64,000 nt of DNA from Maribacter flavus (GCF_008386635.1 NZ_VUOE01000002.1:186001-250000), one strand, 5' to 3'. Shown: positions 43,099-53,327, numbered from the stretch's first letter. Translations and numbers: made by a program. The notes: generated by a model from the letters alone, not told the origin.

Positions 43099-45540
43099 TT
43101 AAAAGTTACCTATTCTAATAATATCCGCAAAAATACCCGACGCCGTTACATCGGAACCTGCTCCCGCGCCCTTGATGATCAGGGGTAGGTTCTTGTATCT
43201 TTCAGTAAAGAACAAAACGATATTGTCACTTCCCTCCAGGTTATAAAAATCATGGCCTTCGGGAATTTCCTGTAGTCCTACGCTGGCTTTGCCATTTTCA
43301 AACTGGGCCACATACTTGAGCTTACAGTTTTTAGCTTTGGCATCGGCATATATTTTCTGAAAATCCGACTCATACTTTACCAAGGATGTAAAGAAATCAT
43401 CGTTGTTCCTGGTGTCCAAACTTTCTTTGGGCAAGAAGGAATTGTTCTTTATGTCTCCAATTTCCAAAACATGACCGCTTTCGCGAGCCAAGATGAGAAT
43501 TTTACGCATCACGTCGATGCCACTTAAGTCTATCTTTGGGTCGGGCTCCGTGTACCCCTCTTCTTGGGCCCTTTTTACGATGTCGTGAAAGGTATTGGAG
43601 TCATTGAAATTATTAAATACAAAGTTCAAGCTACCTGACAGAACCGCCTGAATTTTAAGCACCTTGTCCCCTGAAGCGATGAGGTTTTTCAAGGTGTCCA
43701 GAATAGGTAGTCCTGCACCCACATTGGTCTCGAACAGGAACGGCGCGTTGTATTCCCTAGCAAGGGATTTTAGGCGTGCATAATTGTTGTATTCCGATGA
43801 ACAGGCAATTTTGTTGCACGTTACCACGGATATGCTGTTGCTCAAAAAATCTGGGTAGGTGCCAGCTATTTCCGCACTCGCCGTGTTGTCCACAAAAATA
43901 CTGTTACGGAGATTGAGGTCGTTGACCCTATCGATAAAAAGCTGCTTATCTGCCTTTTGTCCGGTCGACAAAGTATCTTGCCACGTATCCAACGGAATTC
44001 CTTTTTCATCGAAATGCATGGTTCTGGAGTTTGATATGCCAACCACCCGAACATTCAGCTTTAAATTCTTTTTTAGATATTTTTCCTGCGATTTTATTTG
44101 GTTCAGGAACTTGGCTCCAACGTTTCCAACACCCATGACGAAAAGATTGAGCTGCTTTACGTTTTCCTCGAAAAACTCCTCGTGAAGGGCATTAAGTGCT
44201 TTTTTTACATCCTTCTCGTTGATGACACAGGATATATTACGTTCCGATGCACCTTGGGCAATCACCCTAATATTCACATTGTTCTTACCCAGCGTACTGA
44301 ACATTTTTCCACTGAGTCCTTGGTGGCTCTTCATGTTGTCGCCTACGAGGGCCACAATGGCCAGTCCCTTTTCCGGTATCACTTCCTTGATCTTTCCCCT
44401 TTCTATTTCGTAGGCAAACGCCTCGTTTACGACTTCAACGGATTTTTCAACATCATCCGCCGAAACCCCTACGCAGATGGAGTGCTCTGAAGAGGCTTGG
44501 GTAATGAGCACGACACTGATATCGGCCTGTGACAAAACCTCGAAAAATCGTTTTGAAATTCCGGGTATACCCACCATTCCTGGACCTTCCAAGGAAAGTA
44601 GCGCCATATTGCCAATGTGGCTGATACCGCGTACGGTCTTTCCGCCTTCGTTCCTAGATTTGGTTATCAGGGTGCCTTCTTCTTCGGGCTTGAAGGTATT
44701 TTTTATATGTATCGAAATGCCTTTGGACAGAACAGGCTGTATCGTTGGAGGATACAGGACTTTGGCACCAAAATGCGAAAGTTCCATGGCTTCCTCATAG
44801 GAAATATGGGTGATTGCCTTGGCCTGCTTTACCATTTTTGGATTGGCCGTGTACATGCCGCTCACATCCGTCCAAATCTCCAAAACATTAGCTTCCAAAG
44901 CGGCGGCATAGATGGCTGCGGTATAATCGGAACCGCCCCTGCCCAATGTGGTTATGTCATTATTTTTGGAAGTGGCAATGAATCCCGGGCAAACGGTTAT
45001 GAAAGCCCCGTTGTTTTTGAAATATTCCTTGCAATTGGTATCGGTCAACGTAAAGTCCACCACATTTTTACCGGCGAGCTTAAAGGTTTTGATCAGTTCC
45101 CGACTGTCCTTGTAAACGGCGTCCAGACCTTCCGAAGCCAAATACTCGCTGATGATATACGACGATAACAGTTCCCCAAAACTTACGATTTTATCGGAAA
45201 GCTTAGGTGTAATCTCACCAATAAAATAAGCACCTTCCAATAGGGTTTCCAGGATGTTCAATTCAGACTTTACCTTGCTAAGCACCTTGCTTTGCGCGGT
45301 TATGGGAATCAGTTCCTTAACGGTATCCAAATGTCTGGTCTCGATTTCACTGAGGATATCCTTATATCCGGTTTGTTCCTTGGCCGCCATCTCACCTGCT
45401 TGAAGTAGTTGGTCCGTCACTCCTCCAAAGGCGGATACCACTACAATGATCGGATCATTGTAGGCCAAAAGGATGTTTTTGATTTTTATGATATTTTCTG
45501 GGCTGGCTACGGAAGAGCCGCCAAATTTCAAGACTTTCAT
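43099..45540 (-). CDS. thrA: Bifunctional aspartokinase / homoserine dehydrogenase
   Basis: This 813-aa fusion has the N-terminal aspartokinase domain (about residues 1-285) with KFGGSSVASPENI, FGELLSSYIIS and TTLGRGGSDYTAAIYA. Two ACT domains follow (about 310-445). The homoserine dehydrogenase domain (about 460-813) shows FVMGVGNVGAKFL, FETNVGAGLPILDTL, and the GAGAGSDVTASGIFADI end. It catalyses the first and third steps from aspartate toward threonine and methionine; the ACT domains suggest threonine feedback. It opens the operon. A promoter and a threonine-rich leader ORF lie upstream. Confidence 0.96.
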   Translation of the reverse strand: MKVLKFGGSSVASPENIIKIKNILLAYNDPIIVVVSAFGGVTDQLLQAGEMAAKEQTGYKDILSEIETRHLDTVKELIPITAQSKVLSKVKSELNILETLLEGAYFIGEITPKLSDKIVSFGELLSSYIISEYLASEGLDAVYKDSRELIKTFKLAGKNVVDFTLTDTNCKEYFKNNGAFITVCPGFIATSKNNDITTLGRGGSDYTAAIYAAALEANVLEIWTDVSGMYTANPKMVKQAKAITHISYEEAMELSHFGAKVLYPPTIQPVLSKGISIHIKNTFKPEEEGTLITKSRNEGGKTVRGISHIGNMALLSLEGPGMVGIPGISKRFFEVLSQADISVVLITQASSEHSICVGVSADDVEKSVEVVNEAFAYEIERGKIKEVIPEKGLAIVALVGDNMKSHQGLSGKMFSTLGKNNVNIRVIAQGASERNISCVINEKDVKKALNALHEEFFEENVKQLNLFVMGVGNVGAKFLNQIKSQEKYLKKNLKLNVRVVGISNSRTMHFDEKGIPLDTWQDTLSTGQKADKQLFIDRVNDLNLRNSIFVDNTASAEIAGTYPDFLSNSISVVTCNKIACSSEYNNYARLKSLAREYNAPFLFETNVGAGLPILDTLKNLIASGDKVLKIQAVLSGSLNFVFNNFNDSNTFHDIVKRAQEEGYTEPDPKIDLSGIDVMRKILILARESGHVLEIGDIKNNSFLPKESLDTRNNDDFFTSLVKYESDFQKIYADAKAKNCKLKYVAQFENGKASVGLQEIPEGHDFYNLEGSDNIVLFFTERYKNLPLIIKGAGAGSDVTASGIFADIIRIGNF

Positions 45541-45610
45541 GCTAGAATAATGTATAAATTGACTTTATGGGAATCGTGTTGAAAAACACTATAACGGAGG
45601 TGTATAATTA

Positions 45611-45679
45611 TTACCCCATAGGGGTGGTGTACACGGTACGTGTAAGAAATTGGTTTTTTATTGTATTGGATACAAGCAT
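45611..45679 (-). CDS. Candidate threonine leader peptide of the thr operon
   Basis: A 22-codon frame begins MLVSNT and ends LTRTVYTTPMG, with five Thr in 22 residues. It lies between the thr promoter and thrA. AAAAGGAC sits just before the ATG as a possible ribosome site. The RNA can form two competing hairpins: one with ACACG / CGTGT around the Thr-Arg-Thr codons, the other joining GTGTA to a downstream TACAC around an ACCCC / GGGGT stem that covers the stop codon. That is the layout of a translational attenuator. There is no clear U-rich terminator before thrA, so the mechanism is open. Confidence 0.5.
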   Translation of the reverse strand: MLVSNTIKNQFLTRTVYTTPMG

Positions 45680-45713
45680 TATGTCCTTTTGGGATATTTA
45701 CTTTGATGAGGCT

Positions 45714-45744
45714 CAAAAGTAGTACATTTGGCTAGCTATTCAAA
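45714..45744 (-). promoter_or_regulatory. Bacteroidota-type promoter for the thr operon
   Basis: On the minus strand TTTG (45744-45741), a 19-nt spacer, then TACTTTTG (45721-45714) match the -33 TTG and -7 TAnnTTTG consensus of Flavobacterium-type promoters. The start would fall just downstream, leaving a leader of about 170 nt before thrA that contains the candidate peptide. Confidence 0.65.
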
Positions 45745-45798
45745 CGTTTCCACAATTTTTTATGGGATCGTTACTTTTTAATTCAATCCAAAGCTATT

Positions 45799-47340
45799 AT
45801 GAAGGTTTTTACCGCCGCCCAAATTTATAAAGCCGATACATTTACTATTGAAAAACAACAGATAACAAGTGATGCCCTTATGGAGCGGGCCGCTACCCAA
45901 ATCTTTAATTGGATGCACGTTAGGATGCAGGGGGCACCGGTAAAGATCCATCTGTTTTGTGGCATTGGGAATAACGGGGGCGATGGTATTGCGCTTGCCA
46001 GGCACTTGTTCGAGCATGGATATGATATTGCTGTGTACGTTGTTAAGTATAGCGATAAACGATCCAAGGATTTCCTGACAAATTTGGACCGATTGAAAGA
46101 CCGGAAAATTTGGCCCATTTATATGGATGCCGATAGTAATATGCCAGAAATTCATCCTAACGATATTATCGTGGATGCCATTTTTGGGATTGGGTTGAAC
46201 AGAACGCCCGATGCTTGGGTAGCAAAAATAATCCAGCATTTGAATACTTCCAAGGCGTTTATCCTTTCGGTGGATATTCCATCCGGGTTGTTTACGGACA
46301 GTGTTCCAGAGGACAAAGAAGCTGTAATAAAGGCCAATTATGTGCTAAGTTTTCAAGTACCAAAATTGGTTTTCTTTCTTCCCGAAACCGGAATATATGT
46401 GGAACAATGGGAGGTTTTGGATATTGGCCTGGATGCGGAATTCTTGATGAACGAGAAAACGGACTTCGAATTGATTTCGAAGAACGAGGTACTTCAGTTT
46501 TATCGGCCTAGGACAAAATACTCGCACAAGGGTTCCTACGGGCATGCTCTGATTGTAGGAGGTAGTTATGGAAAAATCGGCGCGGTCATTTTGACGAGCA
46601 GGGCCGCATTGAAAGCGGGCAGCGGTTTGGTGACGGTGTACGTTCCGGAGTGCGGATATGCAATTTTACAGACAGCGATACCAGAGGTGATGGTCCTAAC
46701 AAATGGCAAAGAGGCGATCGAAGCTATTGAATTCGACATGAAGCCAACGGTCATTGGTTTGGGAATAGGAATGGGTATACATGACAAAACCGGTAAGGCA
46801 TTGGAGCATTTCTTAAAGGCAAATAAACTACCACTTGTCTTGGATGCGGACGCGTTGAACATCCTTTCCAAGAATCAGGACCTGATGGATTTTATACCGG
46901 AGAATTCCATTTTAACACCACATCCAAAGGAATTGGAGCGGTTAGTGGGGAAGTGGAAGGACGATTTTGAAAAGTTGGAAAAGGTAAGGCAGTTTACGGA
47001 TAAGCGAAAAGTTGTCCTTGTAGTCAAAGGAGCTCACAGCATCACTTTTTTTGAGGGTAGGGGGTACATCAATACTACTGGAAATCCAGGGATGGCCACC
47101 GCGGGCAGTGGTGATGCCCTTACCGGTATCATTACCGGACTAATCGCACAAGGCTATTCCAGTTTGCAAGCGGCTATTTTTGGGGTTTACATCCATGGAA
47201 AATCAGGAGATATATCCGTAGAAAATACGGGATATCAGGCATTGATTGCTTCGGATATTATAGAAGGCATTGGAAGTGCTTTTTTGGATTTGTTCAAGGT
47301 ACCGGAGGAGCGTCCGGATACCTCTGAAAAGGATGGCTAG
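45799..47340 (+). CDS. nnrD: Bifunctional NAD(P)H-hydrate epimerase / ADP-dependent dehydratase
   Basis: This 513-aa fusion starts MKVFTAAQIYKAD. The N-terminal YjeF epimerase domain (about residues 1-215) has GIGNNGGDGIALARHLFEHG and ILSVDIPSGLF. The C-terminal kinase-like dehydratase domain (about 225-500) has YSHKGSYGHALIVGGSYGKIG, PLVLDADALNIL, LTPHPKELERL and the GNPGMATAGSGDALTGII motif. It repairs hydrated NADH and NADPH, as a housekeeping enzyme. It is divergent from thrA. Confidence 0.95.
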   Translation: MKVFTAAQIYKADTFTIEKQQITSDALMERAATQIFNWMHVRMQGAPVKIHLFCGIGNNGGDGIALARHLFEHGYDIAVYVVKYSDKRSKDFLTNLDRLKDRKIWPIYMDADSNMPEIHPNDIIVDAIFGIGLNRTPDAWVAKIIQHLNTSKAFILSVDIPSGLFTDSVPEDKEAVIKANYVLSFQVPKLVFFLPETGIYVEQWEVLDIGLDAEFLMNEKTDFELISKNEVLQFYRPRTKYSHKGSYGHALIVGGSYGKIGAVILTSRAALKAGSGLVTVYVPECGYAILQTAIPEVMVLTNGKEAIEAIEFDMKPTVIGLGIGMGIHDKTGKALEHFLKANKLPLVLDADALNILSKNQDLMDFIPENSILTPHPKELERLVGKWKDDFEKLEKVRQFTDKRKVVLVVKGAHSITFFEGRGYINTTGNPGMATAGSGDALTGIITGLIAQGYSSLQAAIFGVYIHGKSGDISVENTGYQALIASDIIEGIGSAFLDLFKVPEERPDTSEKDG

Positions 47341-47344
47341 ACCC

Positions 47345-47746
47345 TTACTTGGCGCTGATCCTTCTCTTGACCCATTTAAGGGCATTGTCATATTCAATGA
47401 AAAACTTCATCGGCTTTTTATAGAAGAGTTTTTCGATCTTGAAATTGTGCATATCGATTTCCTTTACCGATACGATAGCAAATGCCTTCAAGTTTTCCAA
47501 TTCTTTTAAATAGCTGTATATCGTGGGGTCTATGGCATAGGAATTTTTTCTTAGACTGATAAAGCCGAAGTTTTTATCCCTAAAATGGATTTCAGAAATC
47601 CCAATGATTTGATATGCCCTCTCTAAAGTTAACGTGGCTCCTTCATCAAAAATGGATACCATATAATCGTCAAAAACCTGAATTTTTCCAACCTCCAGGT
47701 TGTACTCGCGCACGATGATCTTTTTGTTCACAGATCCTACCTTCAT
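47345..47746 (-). CDS. Unrecognised 133-aa cytosolic protein
   Basis: The protein has no signal peptide or membrane segment. It has a beta-rich N-terminal part (IIVREYNLEVGKIQVFDDYM) and an alpha/beta C-terminal part (LKAFAIVSVKEIDMHNFKIE, FFIEYDNALKWVKRRI), which vaguely recalls STAS/SpoIIAA-like folds. It lies 4 nt from the convergent epimerase/dehydratase end. A short 133-aa gene between housekeeping genes is probably real, but no function can be assigned. Confidence 0.6.
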   Translation of the reverse strand: MKVGSVNKKIIVREYNLEVGKIQVFDDYMVSIFDEGATLTLERAYQIIGISEIHFRDKNFGFISLRKNSYAIDPTIYSYLKELENLKAFAIVSVKEIDMHNFKIEKLFYKKPMKFFIEYDNALKWVKRRISAK

Positions 47747-47893
47747 TTTATATTCATTATAGTGTCTGGAACGAAAATATACCGATTATCCTCCACGGAA
47801 TAAATTATTAGATTAAAAGCGTAAATATCGCACGTAATACGAAGCGGCGTAAAGGGTTGTGTTTTAATTCTTACGAAGGCTGTGGTATTGCAT

Positions 47894-47929
47894 TAAAAAA
47901 ACAAAGGGCAACCTACTAGGATGCCCTTT
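47894..47929 (-). terminator. Terminator of clpC
   Basis: The minus strand reads AAAGGGCA, 11-nt loop, TGCCCTTT, then a T-rich run, beginning 25 nt after the clpC stop. Confidence 0.85.
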
Positions 47930-47954
47930 CATATTTTTGGAATTTGTATTTTAC

Positions 47955-50507
47955 TTATTCGGATTTTGGAGATTCCTGGGGCTTATCGATTTTAATGGTA
48001 AGCTCCTCCTTTTTCGCATCCAAATCCATAGTAATGGTATCCCCTTCCTCCAATTTGGAATTGACAATTTCTTCGGCCAAGGCATCCTCTATATACTTCT
48101 GGATGGCCCTTTTTAAAGGTCTTGCCCCGTATTGCTTGTCAAAGCCTTTTTCGGCTATGTAGTCCTTCGCGGTTTCTGACAATACTAATTCGTAACCAAT
48201 GCCTTTGATACGTTTGTACAATTTGGAAAGTTCGATATCGATAATTTGATGTATATGCTCCCTTTCCAAAGGATTGAATACTATAACGTCATCGATTCTG
48301 TTCAAGAATTCCGGAGCAAAGGCCTTCTTAAGCGCATTTTCAATGACACCTTTCTGATGGGAATCCGCTTGTTCCTTTTTGGCCGCAGTTCCAAACCCGA
48401 CACCTTGACCAAAATCCTTTAATTGACGTGCCCCAATGTTGGAGGTCATGATAATAATGGTATTCCTAAAGTCGATTTTTCTACCAAGACTATCGGTAAG
48501 GTAACCATCATCCAACACTTGTAACAACATATTGAATACGTCTGGATGGGCTTTTTCGACCTCGTCCAACAAAATAACGGAATAGGGTTTCCTGCGCACC
48601 TTTTCGGTCAATTGGCCACCTTCTTCGTAGCCAACATATCCCGGAGGTGCACCTACCAATCTTGATATGGCGAACTTCTCCATGTATTCGCTCATATCGA
48701 TGCGTATAAGGGCATCCTCGGAATCAAAAAGTTCTTTCGCCATAACCTTGGCCAACTGTGTTTTTCCAACACCTGTCTGTCCTAAGAATATGAAGGAACC
48801 AATAGGTTTGTTAGGATCTTTTAGACCGGCCCTATTTCTTTGAATGGCCTTCGATACCTTGGCAACTGCTTCGTCCTGTCCAATTACGTTCGCTTTTATG
48901 AGCTTGGGCAATCCTGCCAATTTGTTGCTCTCTGTCTGCGCAATTCTATTAACGGGGATGCCGCTCATCATAGAAACCACATCGGCTACATTGTCCTCGG
49001 TAACGGTCTCTTTGTGAAGCTTGCTTTCGTCTTCCCATTTTTCCTGGGCTATGGCCAAATCTTTTTCGAGCCTTTTTTCGTCGTCCCTCAATTTGGCGGC
49101 CTCCTCGTATTTCTGCTTTTTGACCACGGAATTCTTTAGTTCCCGCACATCTTCCAGTTTCTTCTCAAGTTCAAGAATCTGTTTTGGTACGTCCATATTT
49201 ACGATATGTACCCTAGATCCTGCCTCGTCCAAAGCATCAATCGCCTTGTCCGGAAGGAATCTATCGGTCATATATCTGCTTGTCAGTTTTACACAAGCTT
49301 CAATGGCTTCATCCGTGTAGCTGACATTATGGTGGTCTTCGTATTTACCTTTAATATTGTGCAATATCTCGATGGTTTCCTCAACGCTGGTAGGTTCAAC
49401 GATAACCTTCTGGAACCTACGCTCTAAGGCACCATCCTTTTCAATGTACTGTCTGTATTCATCCAAGGTAGTGGCCCCTATACATTGAATCTCGCCCCTT
49501 GCCAAGGCAGGTTTGAACATATTGGAGGCGTCCAAACTACCAGTAGCACCTCCAGCGCCCACAATAGTATGGATTTCGTCTATGAACAAAATAACGTCAT
49601 CGTTCTTCTCCAATTCGTTCATTACTGCCTTCATACGTTCCTCAAATTGACCACGATATTTTGTACCAGCCACGAGGGAAGCCAAATCCAAGGTTACTAC
49701 CCTTTTATTGTAAAGGATACGGGATACTTTTTTGTTTATAATGCGTAAGGCCAAACCTTCCGCAATGGCACTTTTACCCACACCGGGTTCACCGATCAGC
49801 AGTGGGTTGTTCTTTTTTCTTCTACTTAAAATTTGGGAAACCCGCTCTATTTCCTTTTCCCTACCAACAACGGGGTCCAATTTGTTTTCTTCGGCCATTA
49901 GGGTAAGGTCCCTTCCAAAATTATCCAAAACCGGGGTTTTGGATTTTTTGGAGCCTTTGTTCCCAGAATTGGTCCCAAAAGTACTTTCCTTACCTTCATT
50001 GGTTTCATCGGAATCACTTGGGAAGGATTCAGAAGTTGGTGAATCCACGATTTCGTCATCGCTGGTGATCATAAACTTGAATTGTTCCTTGACTCCATCG
50101 TAATCCACTTTCAACTTGTGCAGAAGTTTGGTCGTAGGGTCATTTTCATTGCGTAGGATGCAAAGCAGTAAATGCGCCGTATTGATCGAAGAACTTTGGA
50201 AAAGTTTTGCCTCCAAAAAGGTCGTTTTCAATGCTCTTTCCGCCTGTCTCGTCAAATGAAGATTTTTCTTGTCTTTTTGAACGTTCCCTGCATTTGGGTT
50301 GGAAGGACTAAGTATTTCGACCTTTCTACGTAAATGATCTAAGTCTACGTCCAGGGCATCCAAAATACTTATTGCTTTTCCACTGCCATCCCTCAAAAGG
50401 CCCAACATCAAATGCTCTGTCCCAATAAAATCATGACCAAGCCGTAAAGCTTCCTCTTTACTGTAGGCAATTACATCTTTTACTCTAGGTGAAAAATTGT
50501 CGTCCAT
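47955..50507 (-). CDS. clpC: ATP-dependent Clp protease ATP-binding subunit ClpC
   Basis: This class I Hsp100 has two Clp-N repeats (about residues 1-145), a low-complexity linker (about 160-190), a first AAA domain with GEPGVGKSAIAEG (about 240), and a UVR-like coiled middle (KKQKYEEAAKLRDDEKRLEK). A second AAA domain follows with GQTGVGKTQLAKV (about 585) and LLDEVEKAHPDVF. It unfolds substrates for ClpP. The start is set at ATG 50507 (MDDNFSPRVKDVI), the usual N-terminus; an ATT-rich extension from 50522 is unlikely. No partner gene adjoins it. Confidence 0.96.
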   Translation of the reverse strand: MDDNFSPRVKDVIAYSKEEALRLGHDFIGTEHLMLGLLRDGSGKAISILDALDVDLDHLRRKVEILSPSNPNAGNVQKDKKNLHLTRQAERALKTTFLEAKLFQSSSINTAHLLLCILRNENDPTTKLLHKLKVDYDGVKEQFKFMITSDDEIVDSPTSESFPSDSDETNEGKESTFGTNSGNKGSKKSKTPVLDNFGRDLTLMAEENKLDPVVGREKEIERVSQILSRRKKNNPLLIGEPGVGKSAIAEGLALRIINKKVSRILYNKRVVTLDLASLVAGTKYRGQFEERMKAVMNELEKNDDVILFIDEIHTIVGAGGATGSLDASNMFKPALARGEIQCIGATTLDEYRQYIEKDGALERRFQKVIVEPTSVEETIEILHNIKGKYEDHHNVSYTDEAIEACVKLTSRYMTDRFLPDKAIDALDEAGSRVHIVNMDVPKQILELEKKLEDVRELKNSVVKKQKYEEAAKLRDDEKRLEKDLAIAQEKWEDESKLHKETVTEDNVADVVSMMSGIPVNRIAQTESNKLAGLPKLIKANVIGQDEAVAKVSKAIQRNRAGLKDPNKPIGSFIFLGQTGVGKTQLAKVMAKELFDSEDALIRIDMSEYMEKFAISRLVGAPPGYVGYEEGGQLTEKVRRKPYSVILLDEVEKAHPDVFNMLLQVLDDGYLTDSLGRKIDFRNTIIIMTSNIGARQLKDFGQGVGFGTAAKKEQADSHQKGVIENALKKAFAPEFLNRIDDVIVFNPLEREHIHQIIDIELSKLYKRIKGIGYELVLSETAKDYIAEKGFDKQYGARPLKRAIQKYIEDALAEEIVNSKLEEGDTITMDLDAKKEELTIKIDKPQESPKSE

Positions 50508-50765
50508 ATATTGAATTATCAACTATAAAATTACTAAATATCAATGAATCATGGGCAAATACCGTACCTATATTCGTTAAAGTTGTTCTAAATGACGAAA
50601 AAAGTTAACCAAATCAAACTACATGTCGGTATAATTATCAACCAATGCACCCAGGTTTTATGTTAATAAAATATTGAATAAATACTTGGTTCAGTTCTTT
50701 CAACCCCTCTATTTTCCGTATATTGGCATGCTTTTTTACGAATAAAAAACATTTAAAAATTTACC

Positions 50766-53255
50766 ATGGCTGAAGGAGAAAAATTGATTCCTATCAACAT
50801 AGAAGAAGAAATGAAATCTGCCTACATTGATTACTCAATGTCGGTCATAGTGTCACGGGCACTGCCAGATGTGCGAGACGGTCTAAAACCAGTACATAGA
50901 AGGGTACTTTTTGGAATGCACGAACTTGGGGTAAGGAGTACAAGTGCCCACAAGAAATCCGCACGTATTGTGGGTGAGGTATTGGGTAAATACCACCCGC
51001 ACGGCGATACTTCCGTTTACGACACCATGGTAAGAATGGCCCAGGATTGGAGTTTGCGCTATATGTTGATCGATGGTCAGGGTAACTTTGGGTCTGTGGA
51101 TGGAGATAGTCCGGCCGCGATGCGATATACGGAAGCGCGTATGCGTAAGATTGCTGATGAAATGTTGGCGGATATCGATAAGGATACCGTAGACCATCAA
51201 TTGAATTTTGATGATTCCTTACAGGAACCCACGGTATTGCCTACGCGTATCCCGAATTTATTGGTGAACGGGGCTTCGGGTATTGCCGTAGGTATGGCCA
51301 CAAATATGCCCCCGCACAATCTTGCCGAGGTAGTGGACGGAACGGTGGCCTTCATTGACAACAACGATATAGAAGTTGATGAGTTGATCACCCATATAAA
51401 GGCTCCGGATTTTCCAACCGGGGGTATAATTTATGGATATGACGGCGTAAAAGAGGCATTTCATACGGGTAGAGGTAGAATAGTCATGCGGGCGAAGGCT
51501 CATTTTGAGGAGGTTCAAGGGCGTGAATGTATCATTGTTACCGAGATTCCGTATCAGGTGAACAAGGCGGATATGATCAAAAAGACGGCCGACCTTATCA
51601 ACGAGAAGAAAATAGAGGGGATTTCCAACATTAGGGACGAATCTGACCGAAAAGGTATGCGCGTCGTTTACATGTTGAAAAGGGACGCGATACCCAATAT
51701 TGTGCTAAATACGCTCTTTAAGTATACCGCTTTACAGACTTCCTTTAGCGTAAACAACATTGCTTTGGTCAATGGAAGGCCACAATTGCTGAACGTAAAG
51801 GACATGATCCACTATTTCGTGGAGCATCGTCATGAGGTGGTTGTTAGACGGACCGAATTTGAGCTGAAAAAGGCCGAAGATAGGGCGCATATCTTGGAAG
51901 GATTGATTATTGCATCGGACAATATCGATGAGGTCATCGCCATTATTCGTGCTTCCTCCAATGCAGATGAGGCCCGTGAAAACCTCATGGAGCGATTCAA
52001 GCTTACAGAAATTCAGGCCAAGGCAATCGTTGAAATGAGACTGCGTCAATTGACAGGTCTGGAACAGGACAAGTTGCGTTCCGAATATGAGGAAATCATT
52101 AAGACCATTGCCGACTTAAAGGATATTCTCGCCAAAAAAGAGCGGAGAATGCAAATCATCAAGGAAGAGCTTCTTGAGGTAAAGGAAAAATATGGTGATG
52201 AGCGACGATCAGAAATAAATTTTGCCGGTGGGGACTTGAGCATGGAAGATATGATTCCTGATGAACAAGTCGTTATTACAATTTCAAGGGCCGGTTATAT
52301 CAAACGAACCCCACTATCGGAATATAAGACACAAAATAGGGGCGGTGTTGGTCAAAAGGCCTCATCTACAAGAAACGAGGACTTTTTGGAATACCTTTTT
52401 GTGGGGACCAACCATCAATACATGTTGTTCTTTACGCAAAAAGGAAAGTGTTTCTGGATGCGGGTATTTGAAATTCCCGAGGGAAGCAGAACTTCCAAAG
52501 GAAGGGCCATACAAAACCTAATCAACATTGAGCAGGATGATACCGTAAAGGCATTTATCTGTACGCAGGATCTAAAGGATGAGGAGTATGTGAACAGTCA
52601 TTATGTTATAATGGCTACCAAAAAGGGTGTCGTCAAAAAAACCCTGTTGGAACAGTACTCCCGTCCAAGACAGAACGGTATCAATGCCATAACCATTAGG
52701 GAGGGCGATGAACTTTTGGAGGCAAAATTGACGACAGGTACCAGCCAAATTTTCTTGGGTCTAAAATCTGGTAAGGCAATTAGATTCGAGGAAAGTAAAA
52801 CAAGACCTATGGGGCGTAGTGCATCCGGTGTACGTGGTATTACCCTAGACAGCGATGAAGACGAGGTAATTGGAATGGTTTCCGTTCATAATTTTGAGGA
52901 TGAGCTCCTTGTTGTTTCCGAAAATGGATATGGCAAAAGGTCCAGTATCGAGGATTATAGGATTACAAACCGTGGTGGAAAAGGAGTAAAAACCATCAGC
53001 ATTACCGAAAAAACGGGTAATTTGGTCGCAATCAAGAATGTTACGGATTCCGATGATCTTATGATTATTAATAAATCCGGAATAGCCATAAGAATGAGCG
53101 TTGAGGACCTTCGGGTTATGGGAAGGGCCACGCAAGGTGTGAGATTAATCAACATAAAAGGTAATGACTCTATCGCGGCCGTAGCAAAGGTTATGAAGGA
53201 AGAAGATGACTTGGACGGGACCGATATTAATGACATTGAAGTGAACCCTGAGTAA
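50766..53255 (+). CDS. gyrA: DNA gyrase subunit A
   Basis: This 829-aa type II topoisomerase subunit starts MAEGEKLIPINIEEEMKSAY. The catalytic Tyr121 is in AAMRYTEARM. The quinolone-resistance region reads HPHGDTSVYDTMVRMAQ, with Thr82 at the position of E. coli Ser83 and Asp86 at that of Asp87. Later come the coiled-coil region and the C-terminal beta-pinwheel repeats (GYIKRTPLSEYKTQNRGGVG, GYGKRSSIEDYRITNRGGKG). It breaks and rejoins DNA with GyrB to introduce negative supercoils. It is divergent from clpC and 72 nt before a TPR protein gene. Confidence 0.97.
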   Translation: MAEGEKLIPINIEEEMKSAYIDYSMSVIVSRALPDVRDGLKPVHRRVLFGMHELGVRSTSAHKKSARIVGEVLGKYHPHGDTSVYDTMVRMAQDWSLRYMLIDGQGNFGSVDGDSPAAMRYTEARMRKIADEMLADIDKDTVDHQLNFDDSLQEPTVLPTRIPNLLVNGASGIAVGMATNMPPHNLAEVVDGTVAFIDNNDIEVDELITHIKAPDFPTGGIIYGYDGVKEAFHTGRGRIVMRAKAHFEEVQGRECIIVTEIPYQVNKADMIKKTADLINEKKIEGISNIRDESDRKGMRVVYMLKRDAIPNIVLNTLFKYTALQTSFSVNNIALVNGRPQLLNVKDMIHYFVEHRHEVVVRRTEFELKKAEDRAHILEGLIIASDNIDEVIAIIRASSNADEARENLMERFKLTEIQAKAIVEMRLRQLTGLEQDKLRSEYEEIIKTIADLKDILAKKERRMQIIKEELLEVKEKYGDERRSEINFAGGDLSMEDMIPDEQVVITISRAGYIKRTPLSEYKTQNRGGVGQKASSTRNEDFLEYLFVGTNHQYMLFFTQKGKCFWMRVFEIPEGSRTSKGRAIQNLINIEQDDTVKAFICTQDLKDEEYVNSHYVIMATKKGVVKKTLLEQYSRPRQNGINAITIREGDELLEAKLTTGTSQIFLGLKSGKAIRFEESKTRPMGRSASGVRGITLDSDEDEVIGMVSVHNFEDELLVVSENGYGKRSSIEDYRITNRGGKGVKTISITEKTGNLVAIKNVTDSDDLMIINKSGIAIRMSVEDLRVMGRATQGVRLINIKGNDSIAAVAKVMKEEDDLDGTDINDIEVNPE

Positions 53256-53274
53256 AATTGGCATGGGAATTGAT

Positions 53275-53282
53275 TAAATTTG
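53275..53282 (+). promoter_or_regulatory. Possible -7 element upstream of the TPR gene
   Basis: TAAATTTG matches TAnnTTTG exactly, 46 nt before the ATG at 53328. A TTG at 53258 is only 14 nt upstream, shorter than usual, so the promoter is uncertain. Confidence 0.35.
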
Positions 53283-53327
53283 CACCGAAAGATATTTAAC
53301 ACTAATTAATAATTAATAGAATCAAAA

